Source: Curvibacter sp. PAE-UM (GTDB lineage: Bacteria > Pseudomonadota > Gammaproteobacteria > Burkholderiales > Burkholderiaceae_C). Taken from it: 64,000 nucleotides of DNA. Under the pieces are notes generated by a model. The model saw only the letters and a list, made by a program, of their open reading frames with translations. It was not told the DNA's origin and searched no databases. Shown here one piece after another: positions 16,248 to 26,050 of this stretch (positions are counted from its first letter, which is position 1; every line of letters begins with the position of its first letter). The translations under genes were made by a program, and so were the position numbers. The stretch covers positions 1,372,881 through 1,436,880 of the forward strand of contig NZ_KQ483358.1 in assembly GCF_001432305.1 (NCBI RefSeq), in the 5' to 3' direction.

Positions 16248-17542
16248 TTCTCGAAACGCTCCAGCTGTTCGTTGCCGCGTTTGACGGCGGTGTCCAGTGC
16301 CTCCTGGGCAGACTTCTTGCCGGCCCAGACCTGCTCCAGTTCCTCTTCCATGATGGCGCGGATCTGCACGAAGTTGCCCAGGCGGATGCCGCGCGACTTG
16401 TCGGTGGTCTTGCGGATCATCTGGTTGACGGCGGTGTCCGTGCCCGGGTTCTCCTTGTAGAAACCGGACTTCTCGGTCATCTGGAAGGATGCCAGTGTGA
16501 TCGGCAGGTAGCCGGTGCGCTGGTGGCTCTTGGCCTGGATCTCGGCGCTGGTCAGGTGGTTGAAGAAGGCGGCCACGCCCTTGTATTCAGCCGCTTTCTT
16601 GCCCGACATCACCCACAGCGAGGCGCCACCAATCACGGTGTTTTGCGGCGTGCCAGCCACATCCGGGTAGTAGGGCAGGGGCGCAATGCCGAAATCGAAC
16701 TTGGCGTTCTTTTTGATGGTGGCATAGGTGGACGAGCTGGCCGTGGCCATGGCGCACTCACCCGAATAGAAAGGCGCATCGCCCTTGTTGCCGCGGCCGC
16801 GGTAGTGGAACAGGCCCTGCTTGGACATGTTGGCCAGGTTCTCGATGTGGCGCACGTGCAGCGGGCTGTTGAAGGCCAGGCGGGCCGACGTGCCGCCGAA
16901 GCCATTGTTCTGGGTGGCGAACAGGGTGTTGTGCCAGGTGGAGAAGCTCTCCAGCTGTGTCCAGGTCTGCCAGCTGGTGGTGAAGGGGCAACTCACGCCC
17001 GAGGCCTTGAGTTTGGCGGCGGCCAGCACCAGTTCCGGCCAGGTCTGCGGCGGCTTGTTGGGGTCCAGGCCGGCTTTGCGGAACATGTCCTTGTTGTAGT
17101 TCAGCACGGTGGTCGAGCTGTTGAGCGGGTAGCTCAGCATCTGGCCGTTGGGCGCCGTGTAAAAGCCCACCACGGCGGGGATGTAGGCCTTGGCGTCGAA
17201 TTTGTAGCCGGCGTCGCTCAGCACCTTGCCGACGGGCACGATGGCGCCCTTGGCCGCCATCATGGTGGCCGTGCCCACCTCGAACACCTGCAGGATGTGC
17301 GGGGCATTGCCGGCGCGGAAGGCGGCGATGGACGCGGTCATCGATTCGTCATACGTGCCCTTGTAGGTGGGGATCACCTTGAATTCCTTCTGGCTGGCGT
17401 TGAAGTCGTTGGCCAGGTCGATGACCCAGTCGTTCAGGCCGGCGGTCATCGAGTGCCACCACTGGATCTCGGTCTGGGCCTGAACGGGGGCGAGCAGCAG
17501 GGCCGAGAGGGCGGCGACGCTCAGTTTCGTGGAAAGTTTCAT
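16232..17542 (-). CDS. ugpB: Glycerol-3-phosphate ABC transporter, periplasmic binding protein
   Basis: Periplasmic receptor for sn-glycerol-3-phosphate and glycerophosphodiesters. The 436-residue product (E. coli 438) has a signal peptide (MKLSTKLSVAALSALLLAPV, cut near VQAQ) and the typical mature start TEIQWWHSM. A later ligand-site region includes NSSTTVLNYNKDMFRKAGLDP. GGAG lies six bases before the ATG. It is first gene of ugpBAECQ; the upstream gap holds a 17-base dyad at 17583-17599. Confidence 0.95.
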   Translation of the reverse strand: MKLSTKLSVAALSALLLAPVQAQTEIQWWHSMTAGLNDWVIDLANDFNASQKEFKVIPTYKGTYDESMTASIAAFRAGNAPHILQVFEVGTATMMAAKGAIVPVGKVLSDAGYKFDAKAYIPAVVGFYTAPNGQMLSYPLNSSTTVLNYNKDMFRKAGLDPNKPPQTWPELVLAAAKLKASGVSCPFTTSWQTWTQLESFSTWHNTLFATQNNGFGGTSARLAFNSPLHVRHIENLANMSKQGLFHYRGRGNKGDAPFYSGECAMATASSSTYATIKKNAKFDFGIAPLPYYPDVAGTPQNTVIGGASLWVMSGKKAAEYKGVAAFFNHLTSAEIQAKSHQRTGYLPITLASFQMTEKSGFYKENPGTDTAVNQMIRKTTDKSRGIRLGNFVQIRAIMEEELEQVWAGKKSAQEALDTAVKRGNEQLERFEKANKS

Positions 17543-17582
17543 GGGGGGCTCCTTGTGGACAAGCTCGCCAGCCTAGGCGGGG

Positions 17583-17599
17583 AATGTGACAGACACATT
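17583..17599. promoter_or_regulatory. Dyad-symmetric operator candidate upstream of ugpB
   Basis: AATGTG-N5-CACATT, a 17-base inverted repeat about 40 bases ahead of the ugpB start. The minus strand also contains CTGTCAC, one perfect half of a Pho box, but I see no good second half at the right distance. The regulator is therefore open: PhoB, a CRP-like protein or a local repressor. Confidence 0.35.
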
Positions 17600-17744
17600 A
17601 AGCCCCGGTTACGCTCATCTCCGGATTCGGGGTTTCCATGATGCGGACATGGCCCCCATGCACTGGCCGGGGGTTCTTTGTTGCACTGCGGTAACATCTC
17701 GCCTCAGCCGGTGGCTCCGTTCTGGCTGAAATTCCGGATCTCCC

Positions 17745-20700
17745 ATGAACGCACCGACTCCGCTAGATCAATTCGTGGATGCAGCCGGCCATGCGCCGCA
17801 CGGCCACGAGCGCATCCGCGAAATTCCCTACAACTACACCTCCTTCTCCGACCGCGAGATCGTCATCCGCCTGCTCGGCGCCCGTGCCTGGGAGGTGCTC
17901 AACCAGCTGCGCGAGGAGCGCCGCACCGGCCGTTCGGCCCGCATGCTCTACGAGGTGCTGGGCGACATCTGGGTGGTGCAGCGCAATCCCTACCTGCAGG
18001 ACGACCTGCTGGACAACCCCAAACGCCGGGTGCTGCTGGTCGAGGCCCTGCACCATCGCCTGGGCGAGGTGCAGAAGCGCCGCACGCCGCAGGCCGACCC
18101 GCAGCGCGACGCGCTGGTGGGCGAATTGCTGGAAGCGGCCAGCCGCGCCGTCGAGGCCTTTGATGCCTCTTTCCAGAAAATTGCCGCCCTGCGCCGCAAG
18201 GCCCAGCGCACGCTCAGCCGATTGACGGCCAAGGACAACGTCAAGTTCGACGGCCTGTCGCGGGTTTCGCATGTGACCGACGCGACCGACTGGCGCGTCG
18301 AATACCCCTTTGTGGTGCTGACGCCTGACAGCGAAGCCGAGATGGCGCGACTGGTCAAGGGTTGTATCGAGCTGGGCCTGACCATCATCCCGCGCGGGGG
18401 TGGCACGGGCTACACGGGCGGCGCCATTCCGCTGAGCTGGAAGAGTGCGGTGATCAACACCGAGAAGCTCGAGGCCATGACCGAGGTGGAGATGCTGCAG
18501 CTGCCCGGCCTGGACCGGGCCGTGCCCACCATCTGGACCGAGGCCGGTGTGGTGACGCAGCGCGTGGCCGATGCGGCCGAGCGCGCGGGCTTTGTGTTTG
18601 CGGTCGATCCGACCTCGGCCGAGGCTTCCTGCGTGGGCGGCAACATCGCCATGAATGCCGGTGGCAAGAAGGCCGTGCTCTGGGGTACGGCGCTGGACAA
18701 CCTGGCGAGCTGGCGCATGGTCACGCCCGACGCGGGCTGGCTGGAAGTCACACGTGTGGGCCACAACCTGGGCAAGATCCACGACGCCGACGTCGCCAGC
18801 TTCGAACTCAAGTATTTCGAGGCCGACGGCAAGAAGCTGGTGAAGACCGAGCGCCTGGACATCCCGGGCCCGAGTTTCCGCAAGGAAGGCCTGGGCAAGG
18901 ACGTGACCGACAAGTTCCTCTCCGGCCTGCCCGGCGTGCAGAAGGAGGGCTGTGACGGCCTGATCACCAGCGCGCGCTGGGTGGTGCACCGCATGCCGGC
19001 GCACACCCGCACGGTCTGCCTGGAGTTCTTCGGCCACGCGCGTGACGCGGTGCCCAGCATCGTCGAGATCAAGGACTTCATGTTTGCCGAGCAGAAGCGC
19101 AGTGGCGTGCTGCTCGCGGGCCTGGAGCACCTGGACGACCGCTACCTCAAGGCCGTGGGTTACGCCACCAAGAGCAAACGCGGCGGCCTGCCCAAGATGG
19201 TGCTGATCGGCGACATCGTGGGTGACGACACCGACGCCGTGGCCCGCGCCACCAGCGAGGTGGTACGCATCGCCAATTCGCGCAGCGGCGAGGGCTTTGT
19301 TGCCATCAGCGCCGAAGCGCGCAAGAAATTCTGGCTGGACCGCAAGCGCACGGCCGCCATCAGCAAGCACACCAACGCCTTCAAGATCAACGAGGACGTG
19401 GTGATCCCGCTGCCGCGCATGGCCGAGTACACCGACGGCATCGAGCGCATCAACATCGAGCTCTCGCTGCGCAACAAGATCAAGCTGGCCGACGAGCTGG
19501 AGGTTTTCTTCGGCGAGGGCAGCCTCACCCATTTGCTGACGATCGGCAAGCCGGATGACGCCAACGAGGCGCCGTCGGCCGAGCTCATGGAAGAACGTGT
19601 GGCGCAGGCTCGCGAGCTGGTGCGTACGGTACGCGCCCAGTGGCAGGACTGGCTGGACCGGGTGGATGAGTTGTTCCCCCAGCTGCAGGACCATTCCTTG
19701 CGCGCGAGCTGGAAGACCCAGATCCGCACGCCGCTGCAGGACATCTTCACCGGCCGCGCCTTCGAGCCCATGCTGGCCGAATGCAATGCCATCCAGCAGC
19801 GTGTGCTCAAGGGCCGGGTCTGGGTGGCGCTGCACATGCACGCGGGTGACGGCAATGTGCACACCAACATTCCCGTCAACAGCGATGACTACGAGATGCT
19901 GCAGGCCGCGCACGGCGCGGTCAAGCGCATCATGGCGCTGGCGCGCTCACTCGACGGCGTGATTTCGGGCGAACACGGCATCGGCATCACCAAGCTCGAA
20001 TTCCTGAGCGACGCCGAGCTCCAGCCTTTTGCGGATTACAAACAACGCATCGACCCCGAGGGGCGCTTCAACCGCGGCAAGCTGCTGCGCGAGAGCGCCC
20101 ATCCCGCCGACCTGACCAACGCCTACACGCCCAGCTTCGGCCTGATGGGGCATGAGTCGCTGATCATGCAGCAGAGCGACATCGGCGCCATTGCCGACAG
20201 CGTCAAGGACTGCCTGCGCTGCGGCAAGTGCAAACCCGTGTGCTCCACCCACGTGCCGCGCGCCAACCTGCTGTACAGCCCGCGCAACAAGATCCTGGCG
20301 ACCTCGCTGCTGGTGGAGGCCTTCCTCTACGAGGAGCAGACTCGCCGCGGCATCTCGATCCGCCACTGGCAGGAGTTCGAGGACGTGGCCGACCACTGCA
20401 CGGTCTGCCACAAGTGCCTCTCGCCCTGCCCGGTGAAGATCGACTTTGGCGACGTCTCGATGAACATGCGCAACCTGCTGCGCAAGATGGGGCAGAAGAC
20501 CTGGCGCCCGGGCAATGCGGCGGCCATGTTCTTCCTCAACGCGACCAACCCCGAGACCATCAAGCTGATGCGTACGGCCATGGTCGGCGTGGGCTTCAAG
20601 GCCCAGCGTCTGGCCAACCAGCTGTTGCGTGTGGTGGCGAAGAAGCAGACCGCCCGGCCGCCGGCCACGGTGGGCCCCGCGGCCATCAAGGAACAGGTGA

Positions 20701-21638
20701 TCCACTTCATCAACAAGAAGATGCCCGGTGGCCTGCCCAAGAAGACGGCGCGTGCCCTGCTGGACATCGAGGATGCCGACTACGTCCCCATCATCCGCGA
20801 CCCGCAGGCCACCACGGCCGAGACCGAGGCGGTGTTCTATTTCCCGGGTTGCGGTTCGGAGCGTCTGTTCAGCCAGGTCGGCCTGGCCACCCAGGCCATG
20901 CTCTGGCACGCAGGCGTGCAGACCGTGCTGCCGCCGGGTTATCTGTGTTGTGGTTATCCGCAGCGCGGCAGCGGCCAGTTCGACAAGGCGGAGAAGATGA
21001 TCACGGACAACCGGGTGCTTTTCCACCGCGTGGCCAACACGCTGAACTACCTGGACATCAAGACCGTGGTGGTGAGTTGCGGTACCTGTTACGACCAGCT
21101 GCAGGGTTACAAGTTCGAGGAGATCTTCCCGGGCTGCCGCATCATCGACATCCACGAGTTCCTGCTCGAAAAAGGCATCAAGCTCAGCGGCGCCCAGGGG
21201 GGCTATCTTTACCACGAGCCCTGCCACAACCCCATGAAGCTGGGCGACTCGATGAAGACGGTGCGCACGCTGCTGGCCGGGGACTCGAAGGACAACGTGC
21301 TCAAGAGCGACCGTTGCTGCGGCGAATCCGGCACCCTGGGCGTGACCCGGCCCGATGTGTCCACCCAGGTGCGCTTCCGCAAGGAAGAGGAAATCCGCAA
21401 GGGTGAAACCGAACTGCGCGAGGCCGGACTGGTGGGCGCGAAGGACAACGTCAAGATCCTGACCAGCTGCCCCAGCTGCCTGCAGGGCCTGACCCGCTAC
21501 GGCAACGACCTGCAGAACGGCCTGCTGGAGGCCGACTACATCGTGGTCGAGATGGCTCGCCAGATCCTGGGCGAGGGCTGGATGCCGCAGTACGTTGCCT
21601 TGGCCAACGCCGGCGGTATCGAGCGTGTCCTGGTATGA
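17745..21638 (+). CDS. Fused DUF3683 / FAD-linked oxidase / Fe-S (CCG) oxidoreductase
   Basis: A 1297-residue fusion. Residues 1 to about 160 match what I know as DUF3683 ([20 protein letters not shown]). Next comes a PCMH-type FAD domain (about 185-400, with [15 protein letters not shown] and [20 protein letters not shown]) and its FAD-oxidase C-terminal half ([24 protein letters not shown]). Two 4Fe-4S clusters follow, at [11 protein letters not shown] (about 822) and [14 protein letters not shown] (about 884). Last are two CCG domains with [10 protein letters not shown] (about 1067) and CCGESG (about 1190). The layout is GlcD plus GlcF in one chain, so D-lactate or another 2-hydroxyacid is the likely substrate and the quinone pool the likely acceptor. 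That is inference. Confidence 0.88.
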   Translation: MNAPTPLDQFVDAAGHAPHGHERIREIPYNYTSFSDREIVIRLLGARAWEVLNQLREERRTGRSARMLYEVLGDIWVVQRNPYLQDDLLDNPKRRVLLVEALHHRLGEVQKRRTPQADPQRDALVGELLEAASRAVEAFDASFQKIAALRRKAQRTLSRLTAKDNVKFDGLSRVSHVTDATDWRVEYPFVVLTPDSEAEMARLVKGCIELGLTIIPRGGGTGYTGGAIPLSWKSAVINTEKLEAMTEVEMLQLPGLDRAVPTIWTEAGVVTQRVADAAERAGFVFAVDPTSAEASCVGGNIAMNAGGKKAVLWGTALDNLASWRMVTPDAGWLEVTRVGHNLGKIHDADVASFELKYFEADGKKLVKTERLDIPGPSFRKEGLGKDVTDKFLSGLPGVQKEGCDGLITSARWVVHRMPAHTRTVCLEFFGHARDAVPSIVEIKDFMFAEQKRSGVLLAGLEHLDDRYLKAVGYATKSKRGGLPKMVLIGDIVGDDTDAVARATSEVVRIANSRSGEGFVAISAEARKKFWLDRKRTAAISKHTNAFKINEDVVIPLPRMAEYTDGIERINIELSLRNKIKLADELEVFFGEGSLTHLLTIGKPDDANEAPSAELMEERVAQARELVRTVRAQWQDWLDRVDELFPQLQDHSLRASWKTQIRTPLQDIFTGRAFEPMLAECNAIQQRVLKGRVWVALHMHAGDGNVHTNIPVNSDDYEMLQAAHGAVKRIMALARSLDGVISGEHGIGITKLEFLSDAELQPFADYKQRIDPEGRFNRGKLLRESAHPADLTNAYTPSFGLMGHESLIMQQSDIGAIADSVKDCLRCGKCKPVCSTHVPRANLLYSPRNKILATSLLVEAFLYEEQTRRGISIRHWQEFEDVADHCTVCHKCLSPCPVKIDFGDVSMNMRNLLRKMGQKTWRPGNAAAMFFLNATNPETIKLMRTAMVGVGFKAQRLANQLLRVVAKKQTARPPATVGPAAIKEQVIHFINKKMPGGLPKKTARALLDIEDADYVPIIRDPQATTAETEAVFYFPGCGSERLFSQVGLATQAMLWHAGVQTVLPPGYLCCGYPQRGSGQFDKAEKMITDNRVLFHRVANTLNYLDIKTVVVSCGTCYDQLQGYKFEEIFPGCRIIDIHEFLLEKGIKLSGAQGGYLYHEPCHNPMKLGDSMKTVRTLLAGDSKDNVLKSDRCCGESGTLGVTRPDVSTQVRFRKEEEIRKGETELREAGLVGAKDNVKILTSCPSCLQGLTRYGNDLQNGLLEADYIVVEMARQILGEGWMPQYVALANAGGIERVLV

Positions 21639-21701
21639 CCCTGCTGGCGGCTTGGCCGCCAGTCTGGGGATAATCCGCTTTCAACAGACGAGGTGACTCT
21701 C

Positions 21702-22115
21702 ATGGCAGGTTTGCAGTCCGGCGCACCGACGCCGCAGGATCTCACGGTGCACAGCAAGTCGCGGGTGCTGGAAATAGCCTTTTCCGATGGCAAGACCTTC
21801 CGCATCCCTTTCGAGCTGATGCGCGTGTATTCGCCCTCGGCCGAGGTGCAGGGCCACGGTCCGGGCCAGGAGGTGCTGCAGACCGGCAAACGCGAGGTGG
21901 AACTGGCGGGGCTGGAGCCGGTGGGCAATTACGCTGTCCAGCCGACCTTCTCCGACGGCCACGACAGCGGCATCTTTTCCTGGGATTACCTCTATTTCCT
22001 GGGCTCGCAGCAGGACCAGCTCTGGGCCGACTATGAATCCCGCCTTAAAGCAGCCGGCGTGGACCGCGACGCGCCCATGCCCGAAAAAGCCGGCCACGCC
22101 TGCGGCAGTCATTGA
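21702..22115 (+). CDS. DUF971 (gamma-butyrobetaine hydroxylase-like N-terminal domain) protein
   Basis: A 137-residue single-domain protein of the DUF971/GBBH-like family. The core is [20 protein letters not shown] and [17 protein letters not shown], and a conserved [11 protein letters not shown] lies near the C terminus. AGGTGA lies five bases before the ATG at 21702. The stop codon is two bases from the ubiE start, so it is co-translated with ubiE. The biochemical role of free-standing DUF971 proteins is not settled. The steady association with ubiE in this lineage hints at a link to quinone synthesis or Fe-S chemistry (inference). Confidence 0.85.
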   Translation: MAGLQSGAPTPQDLTVHSKSRVLEIAFSDGKTFRIPFELMRVYSPSAEVQGHGPGQEVLQTGKREVELAGLEPVGNYAVQPTFSDGHDSGIFSWDYLYFLGSQQDQLWADYESRLKAAGVDRDAPMPEKAGHACGSH

Positions 22116-22117
22116 TC

Positions 22118-22849
22118 ATGAGCAGCACCCATTTCGGATTCGAGACGGTCGACGAGGCCGAGAAGGCCCGCCGCGTGCGTGGTGTGTTCGATTCGGTGGC
22201 GTCGAAATACGATGTCATGAACGACCTCATGTCCGCCGGCCTGCATCGTGTCTGGAAGGCCTGTACCGTTACCGTCGCCAACCTGAAGGAGGGCGACCGC
22301 GCGCTGGACATCGCCGGCGGCACCGGTGACCTGGCCCTGGCTTTTTCCAAAAAGGTCGGCAAGACCGGCCAGGTGGTGCACACCGACATCAACGAAGCCA
22401 TGCTGCGCGTGGGGCGTGATCGCCTGATCGACGCCGGCGTGGTCCTGCCCACCGTGGTCTGCGACGCCGAGAAGCTGCCTTTCCCGGATCGCCATTTCGA
22501 CCTGGTCAGCGTGGCCTTCGGCCTGCGCAACATGACCCACAAGGACCAGGCCCTGGCCGAAATGTGCCGGGTGCTCAAGCCCGGCGGCAAACTGCTGGTG
22601 CTGGAATTCTCGAAAGTGGCGCCGCCGCTGGCCAAGGCCTACGACTGGTATTCCTTCAAGATCCTGCCCCAGCTGGGCAAGCTGGTGGCCGGCGACGCCG
22701 ACAGCTATCGCTACCTGGCGGAGTCCATCCGCATGCACCCGGGCCAGGAGGAACTCAAGGCCATGATGAAAAAAGCCGGATTCGGTCATGTGGATTTTCA
22801 CAACATGGCTGGCGGTGTGGTGGCACTTCATGTTGGAATCAAGTGCTGA
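22118..22849 (+). CDS. ubiE: Ubiquinone/menaquinone C-methyltransferase
   Basis: SAM-dependent methyltransferase for the C-methylation step in ubiquinone (and, where present, menaquinone) synthesis. The 243-residue product has the UbiE signatures [17 protein letters not shown] and [21 protein letters not shown], with SAM motif [14 protein letters not shown] (about residue 66). I chose the ATG at 22118; a TTG two codons earlier overlaps the upstream stop. It leads the run ubiE, Tim44-like, ubiJ, ubiB. Confidence 0.95.
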   Translation: MSSTHFGFETVDEAEKARRVRGVFDSVASKYDVMNDLMSAGLHRVWKACTVTVANLKEGDRALDIAGGTGDLALAFSKKVGKTGQVVHTDINEAMLRVGRDRLIDAGVVLPTVVCDAEKLPFPDRHFDLVSVAFGLRNMTHKDQALAEMCRVLKPGGKLLVLEFSKVAPPLAKAYDWYSFKILPQLGKLVAGDADSYRYLAESIRMHPGQEELKAMMKKAGFGHVDFHNMAGGVVALHVGIKC

Positions 22850-22909
22850 CGTACCGGATTTGAGTTAAGTTCGGCATACACAGGCATGTACGGTATTTTT
22901 GGAGCAAGC

Positions 22910-23872
22910 ATGAAACTCTGGTCTTTGGCACTCTCTCTGATCCTGGCGCTGGGCGCCGTGGACGTCGAGGCCAAGCGCCTTGGCGGCGGCAAATCGGTTG
23001 GCAAGCAGTCGAGCAATGTGACGCAGCGTGAGGCTGCGCCTGCCGCCCCTGGGGCCCCGGCACAGAATGCGGCGGCGGCCAAACCCGCTGCGCCGGCGGC
23101 GGCACCTGCAGCCGCACCGAAGAAGCCCTGGGGCGCCATGCTGGGTGGCCTGGCCGCCGGTCTGGGTCTGGCATGGCTGGCCAGCTCGCTGGGCCTGGGC
23201 GAGGCCTTCGGCCAGTTCATCCTGATTGCCCTGGTGGTGCTGCTGGCCATGATGGCTTTCGGCTGGTTCATGCGCAGCCGACGCGCTGGCGCCGCGGACC
23301 GCAGCCCCTACGCTTTCCAGGGGGCCGGTGCCGGTGAGGTCCCCACAGCCAAGCCCGCCTATCGCCCGGAGAACGTTGGCAACGACGCCTCGGCCCGTCC
23401 CTGGGAGCGCAGCCAGACGGCTTTTGACGGCTCCGGCGGCACCTCCGGCATCGTGATCGGCTCTGGCCTGGCCAGCAGCTGGAGCGTTCCCGCCGGTTTT
23501 GACGCCGACGGCTTCCTCAAGGCCGCCAAGAGCAATTTCATCCTGCTGCAGGCCGCCTGGGACCAGGCTGACATGGGCACCCTGCGCTCCATGATGACGG
23601 ACGACATGCTGACCGAGATCAGCGCCCAGCTGGCCGAGCGCGAGGCCCACACGGGCGGCGCCGTGAACCTGACCGAGGTGCAGATGCTGCAGGCCCAGTT
23701 GCTGGGCATCGAGGAACTGGGCGACGGTTATATGGCCAGCGTCGAGTTCTCCGGCATGATCCGCGAGACGCCGCAGGCCGGCCCCAGCCCCTTCCGCGAG
23801 GTCTGGAACATGGTCAAACCCAGGGACGGCAGCCGCGGCTGGCTCGTGGCCGGAGTGCAGGCCCTGCAATAA
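22910..23872 (+). CDS. Tim44-like domain membrane protein
   Basis: A 320-residue protein with a signal peptide or first helix (MKLWSLALSLILALG), then a low-complexity Ala/Pro linker (about residues 45-80). Two hydrophobic segments come next, around LGGLAAGLGLAWLASSLGLG and FILIALVVLLAMMAFGWFM. The C-terminal half has the Tim44/MRPL45 fold signature (FLKAAKSNFILLQAAWDQAD, DMLTEISAQLAERE). Bacterial Tim44-like proteins are membrane-associated and of unclear function. GGAG lies five bases before the ATG at 22910. Its place between ubiE and ubiJ suggests it belongs to the same membrane-bound quinone neighbourhood. Confidence 0.82.
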   Translation: MKLWSLALSLILALGAVDVEAKRLGGGKSVGKQSSNVTQREAAPAAPGAPAQNAAAAKPAAPAAAPAAAPKKPWGAMLGGLAAGLGLAWLASSLGLGEAFGQFILIALVVLLAMMAFGWFMRSRRAGAADRSPYAFQGAGAGEVPTAKPAYRPENVGNDASARPWERSQTAFDGSGGTSGIVIGSGLASSWSVPAGFDADGFLKAAKSNFILLQAAWDQADMGTLRSMMTDDMLTEISAQLAEREAHTGGAVNLTEVQMLQAQLLGIEELGDGYMASVEFSGMIRETPQAGPSPFREVWNMVKPRDGSRGWLVAGVQALQ

Positions 23873-23904
23873 ATCAGCCTGCTTCTAATCAATAATCGGG
23901 GACT

Positions 23905-24438
23905 ATGGCAACACAGTCCCCTTTTTCATTGCTGGAAGACGTTTTCCAGAAGCTCGGCACGACCCTGCAGCCACCCGAGTGGGCCGTGCAGGAAACGCAG
24001 CGGCGTATCGTGCTGCTGCTCAACCATGTGCTGATGCAGGAGCCCGAGGCCATGAACCGGATGGCGCGGCAAAAGGGGCGGGTGGTGCTGTTCCATTGGC
24101 GCGAGTTCCAGTTCAAGCTGCAGCTCACGCCGGCCGGTCTGCTGGACCTGGCGGCCGCCGATACCCCGTCCGACCTGACGCTCTCCGTGACCGAGGCTTC
24201 CCCGGTGGCCCTGATGCAGGCGGCGCTGGCGGGTGACAAGCCGGCGGTGCGCATCGAGGGCGACGTTCAGCTGGCGGCCGAGATCAACTGGCTGGTCGAC
24301 CATGTGCGCTGGGACATCGAGGAAGACCTGGCGCGCATCATCGGCGATGCACCGGCCCATGGCCTGGCCCAGGCCGCGCGGCGAGCCCTGGACACTTTGC
24401 GCCAGTGGCTGACGCCCAAGCGCGGAGGCCAGGCATGA
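23905..24438 (+). CDS. ubiJ: Ubiquinone biosynthesis accessory factor UbiJ (SCP2 domain)
   Basis: Lipid-binding SCP2-type protein that, with UbiK, helps organise the soluble ubiquinone-synthesis complex. The 177-residue product has the SCP2 core ([40 protein letters not shown]) and the conserved C-terminal helix [17 protein letters not shown]. Its stop overlaps the ubiB start by four bases (ATGA), which supports a shared role with ubiB. Assignment rests on fold motifs plus position next to ubiE and ubiB. Confidence 0.88.
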   Translation: MATQSPFSLLEDVFQKLGTTLQPPEWAVQETQRRIVLLLNHVLMQEPEAMNRMARQKGRVVLFHWREFQFKLQLTPAGLLDLAAADTPSDLTLSVTEASPVALMQAALAGDKPAVRIEGDVQLAAEINWLVDHVRWDIEEDLARIIGDAPAHGLAQAARRALDTLRQWLTPKRGGQA

Positions 24439-26000
24439 CCCGTCTGCTACGCGGCACCTACATCGTCTGGATCGTGCTGCGATATGGTCTGGATGGGCTG
24501 GTCCTGACCAGTTTCCAGAAGCCCTGGCTGCGTGTGATTGCACGCATCGTCTCGATCGGCCGCAATCTGGACGCGCCGCGTGGCCAGCGCCTGCGTGAGG
24601 CGCTCGAACGCCTGGGCCCGATCTTCGTCAAGTTCGGCCAGGTGCTCTCGACCCGGCGTGACCTGCTGCCGGCCGACATGGCCGACGAGCTGGCCAAGCT
24701 GCAGGACCGCGTGCCGCCTTTCCCCTCCGAGGTGGCGGTGGCCACGATCGAGCGGGCCTTTCGCAAGCCGGTGGACCAGATCTTCAGCGAATTCGAGCGT
24801 GAGCCGGTCGCCAGCGCCTCCATTGCGCAGGTGCATTTCGCCAAGCTCAGGGACCGTGATGGCCATGAGCGCGAGGTGGCCGTCAAGGTGCTGCGCCCCG
24901 GCATGCTGCCGGCCATCGAGAAGGACCTGAGCCTGATGCGCCTGATGGCCGGCTGGATCGAGGGCTTGTCGTCCGATGGCAAGCGCCTCAAGCCGCGAGA
25001 GGTGGTGGCCGAGTTCGACAAATACCTGCACGACGAACTCGACCTGGTGCGCGAGGCCGCCAGTGCCGCCCAGTTGCGCCGCAACATGGAAGGCCTGGAC
25101 CTGGTGCTGATCCCCGAGATGTTCTGGGACTACTGCCAGAGCGAGGTGATCGTGATGGAGCGCATGAAGGGTATCCCCATCAGCCAGACCGCACGCCTGC
25201 GCGAGGCGGGCGTGGACATGAAGAAGCTGGCCCGCGACGGCGTCACCATCTTCTTCACCCAGGTGTTCCGCGACGGCTTCTTCCACGCCGACATGCACCC
25301 GGGCAACATCTTCATCAGCACCGACCCGGCCACCTTCGGGCGCTACATCTCGCTGGACTTCGGCATCGTGGGCACGCTGACCGAGTACGACAAGGAATAC
25401 CTGGCGCAGAACTTCACGGCCTTCTTCCGGCGCGACTACAAGCGTGTGGCCGAGCTGCACATCGAGTCCGGCTGGGTGCCGCCGCGCACCCGCGTGGACG
25501 AGCTGGAATCCGCCATCCGCGCCGTGTGCGAACCGTATTTCGACCGCCCGCTCAAGGAAATCTCGCTGGGCATGGTGCTGATGCGCCTGTTCCAGACCTC
25601 GCGCCGTTTCCAGGTCGAGATCCAGCCGCAGCTGGTGCTGCTGCAGAAGACCCTGCTCAACATCGAAGGCCTGGGCCGCGAGCTCGACCCCGATCTGGAC
25701 CTCTGGAGCACGGCCAAGCCCTTCCTGGAGAAGTGGATGGCCGACCAGATCGGCCCGCGCAGGCTGCTGGAGGAGCTGAAGAACCAGGCGCCGCGCTACG
25801 CCAAGATGCTGCCGGACCTGCCGCGCCTGCTGCACGACTACCTGAAACACAACGCCGTCGGGAACCGCCGCGAGCTGGAAGAACTGCTGGCCGAGCAGCG
25901 CCGCACCAATCGCCTGCTGCAGGCGCTGATCTACGCAGGCATCGGTTTTGCTTTGGGATTGATCGTCGTCCAGATGGTGATCCGCTTCCAGTTGTTTTAG
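24435..26000 (+). CDS. ubiB: Ubiquinone biosynthesis regulatory protein kinase UbiB
   Basis: Atypical protein-kinase-like ATPase (ADCK/Coq8 family) that supports ubiquinone synthesis, probably by extracting precursors from the membrane. The 521-residue product has the KxGQ motif ([11 protein letters not shown], about residue 68), the Ala-rich nucleotide loop [22 protein letters not shown] with the catalytic Lys, and [10 protein letters not shown] plus LDFGIVG as catalytic loop and DFG. C-terminal helices ([20 protein letters not shown]) anchor it in the inner membrane. Start ATGA overlaps ubiJ. Confidence 0.95.
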   Translation: MTRLLRGTYIVWIVLRYGLDGLVLTSFQKPWLRVIARIVSIGRNLDAPRGQRLREALERLGPIFVKFGQVLSTRRDLLPADMADELAKLQDRVPPFPSEVAVATIERAFRKPVDQIFSEFEREPVASASIAQVHFAKLRDRDGHEREVAVKVLRPGMLPAIEKDLSLMRLMAGWIEGLSSDGKRLKPREVVAEFDKYLHDELDLVREAASAAQLRRNMEGLDLVLIPEMFWDYCQSEVIVMERMKGIPISQTARLREAGVDMKKLARDGVTIFFTQVFRDGFFHADMHPGNIFISTDPATFGRYISLDFGIVGTLTEYDKEYLAQNFTAFFRRDYKRVAELHIESGWVPPRTRVDELESAIRAVCEPYFDRPLKEISLGMVLMRLFQTSRRFQVEIQPQLVLLQKTLLNIEGLGRELDPDLDLWSTAKPFLEKWMADQIGPRRLLEELKNQAPRYAKMLPDLPRLLHDYLKHNAVGNRRELEELLAEQRRTNRLLQALIYAGIGFALGLIVVQMVIRFQLF

Positions 26001-26050
26001 GGAATAGGTTCTGGGGATAATCCGGGCCCAATGAATCAAGGAGATACACG

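Noticed and set aside
17763-19913. 716-codon open frame on the minus strand opposite the flavin/Fe-S dehydrogenase
   Set aside because: His/Val/Ala/Gly-rich translation without domains, an antisense shadow of a GC-rich gene whose plus-strand product is clearly recognisable.
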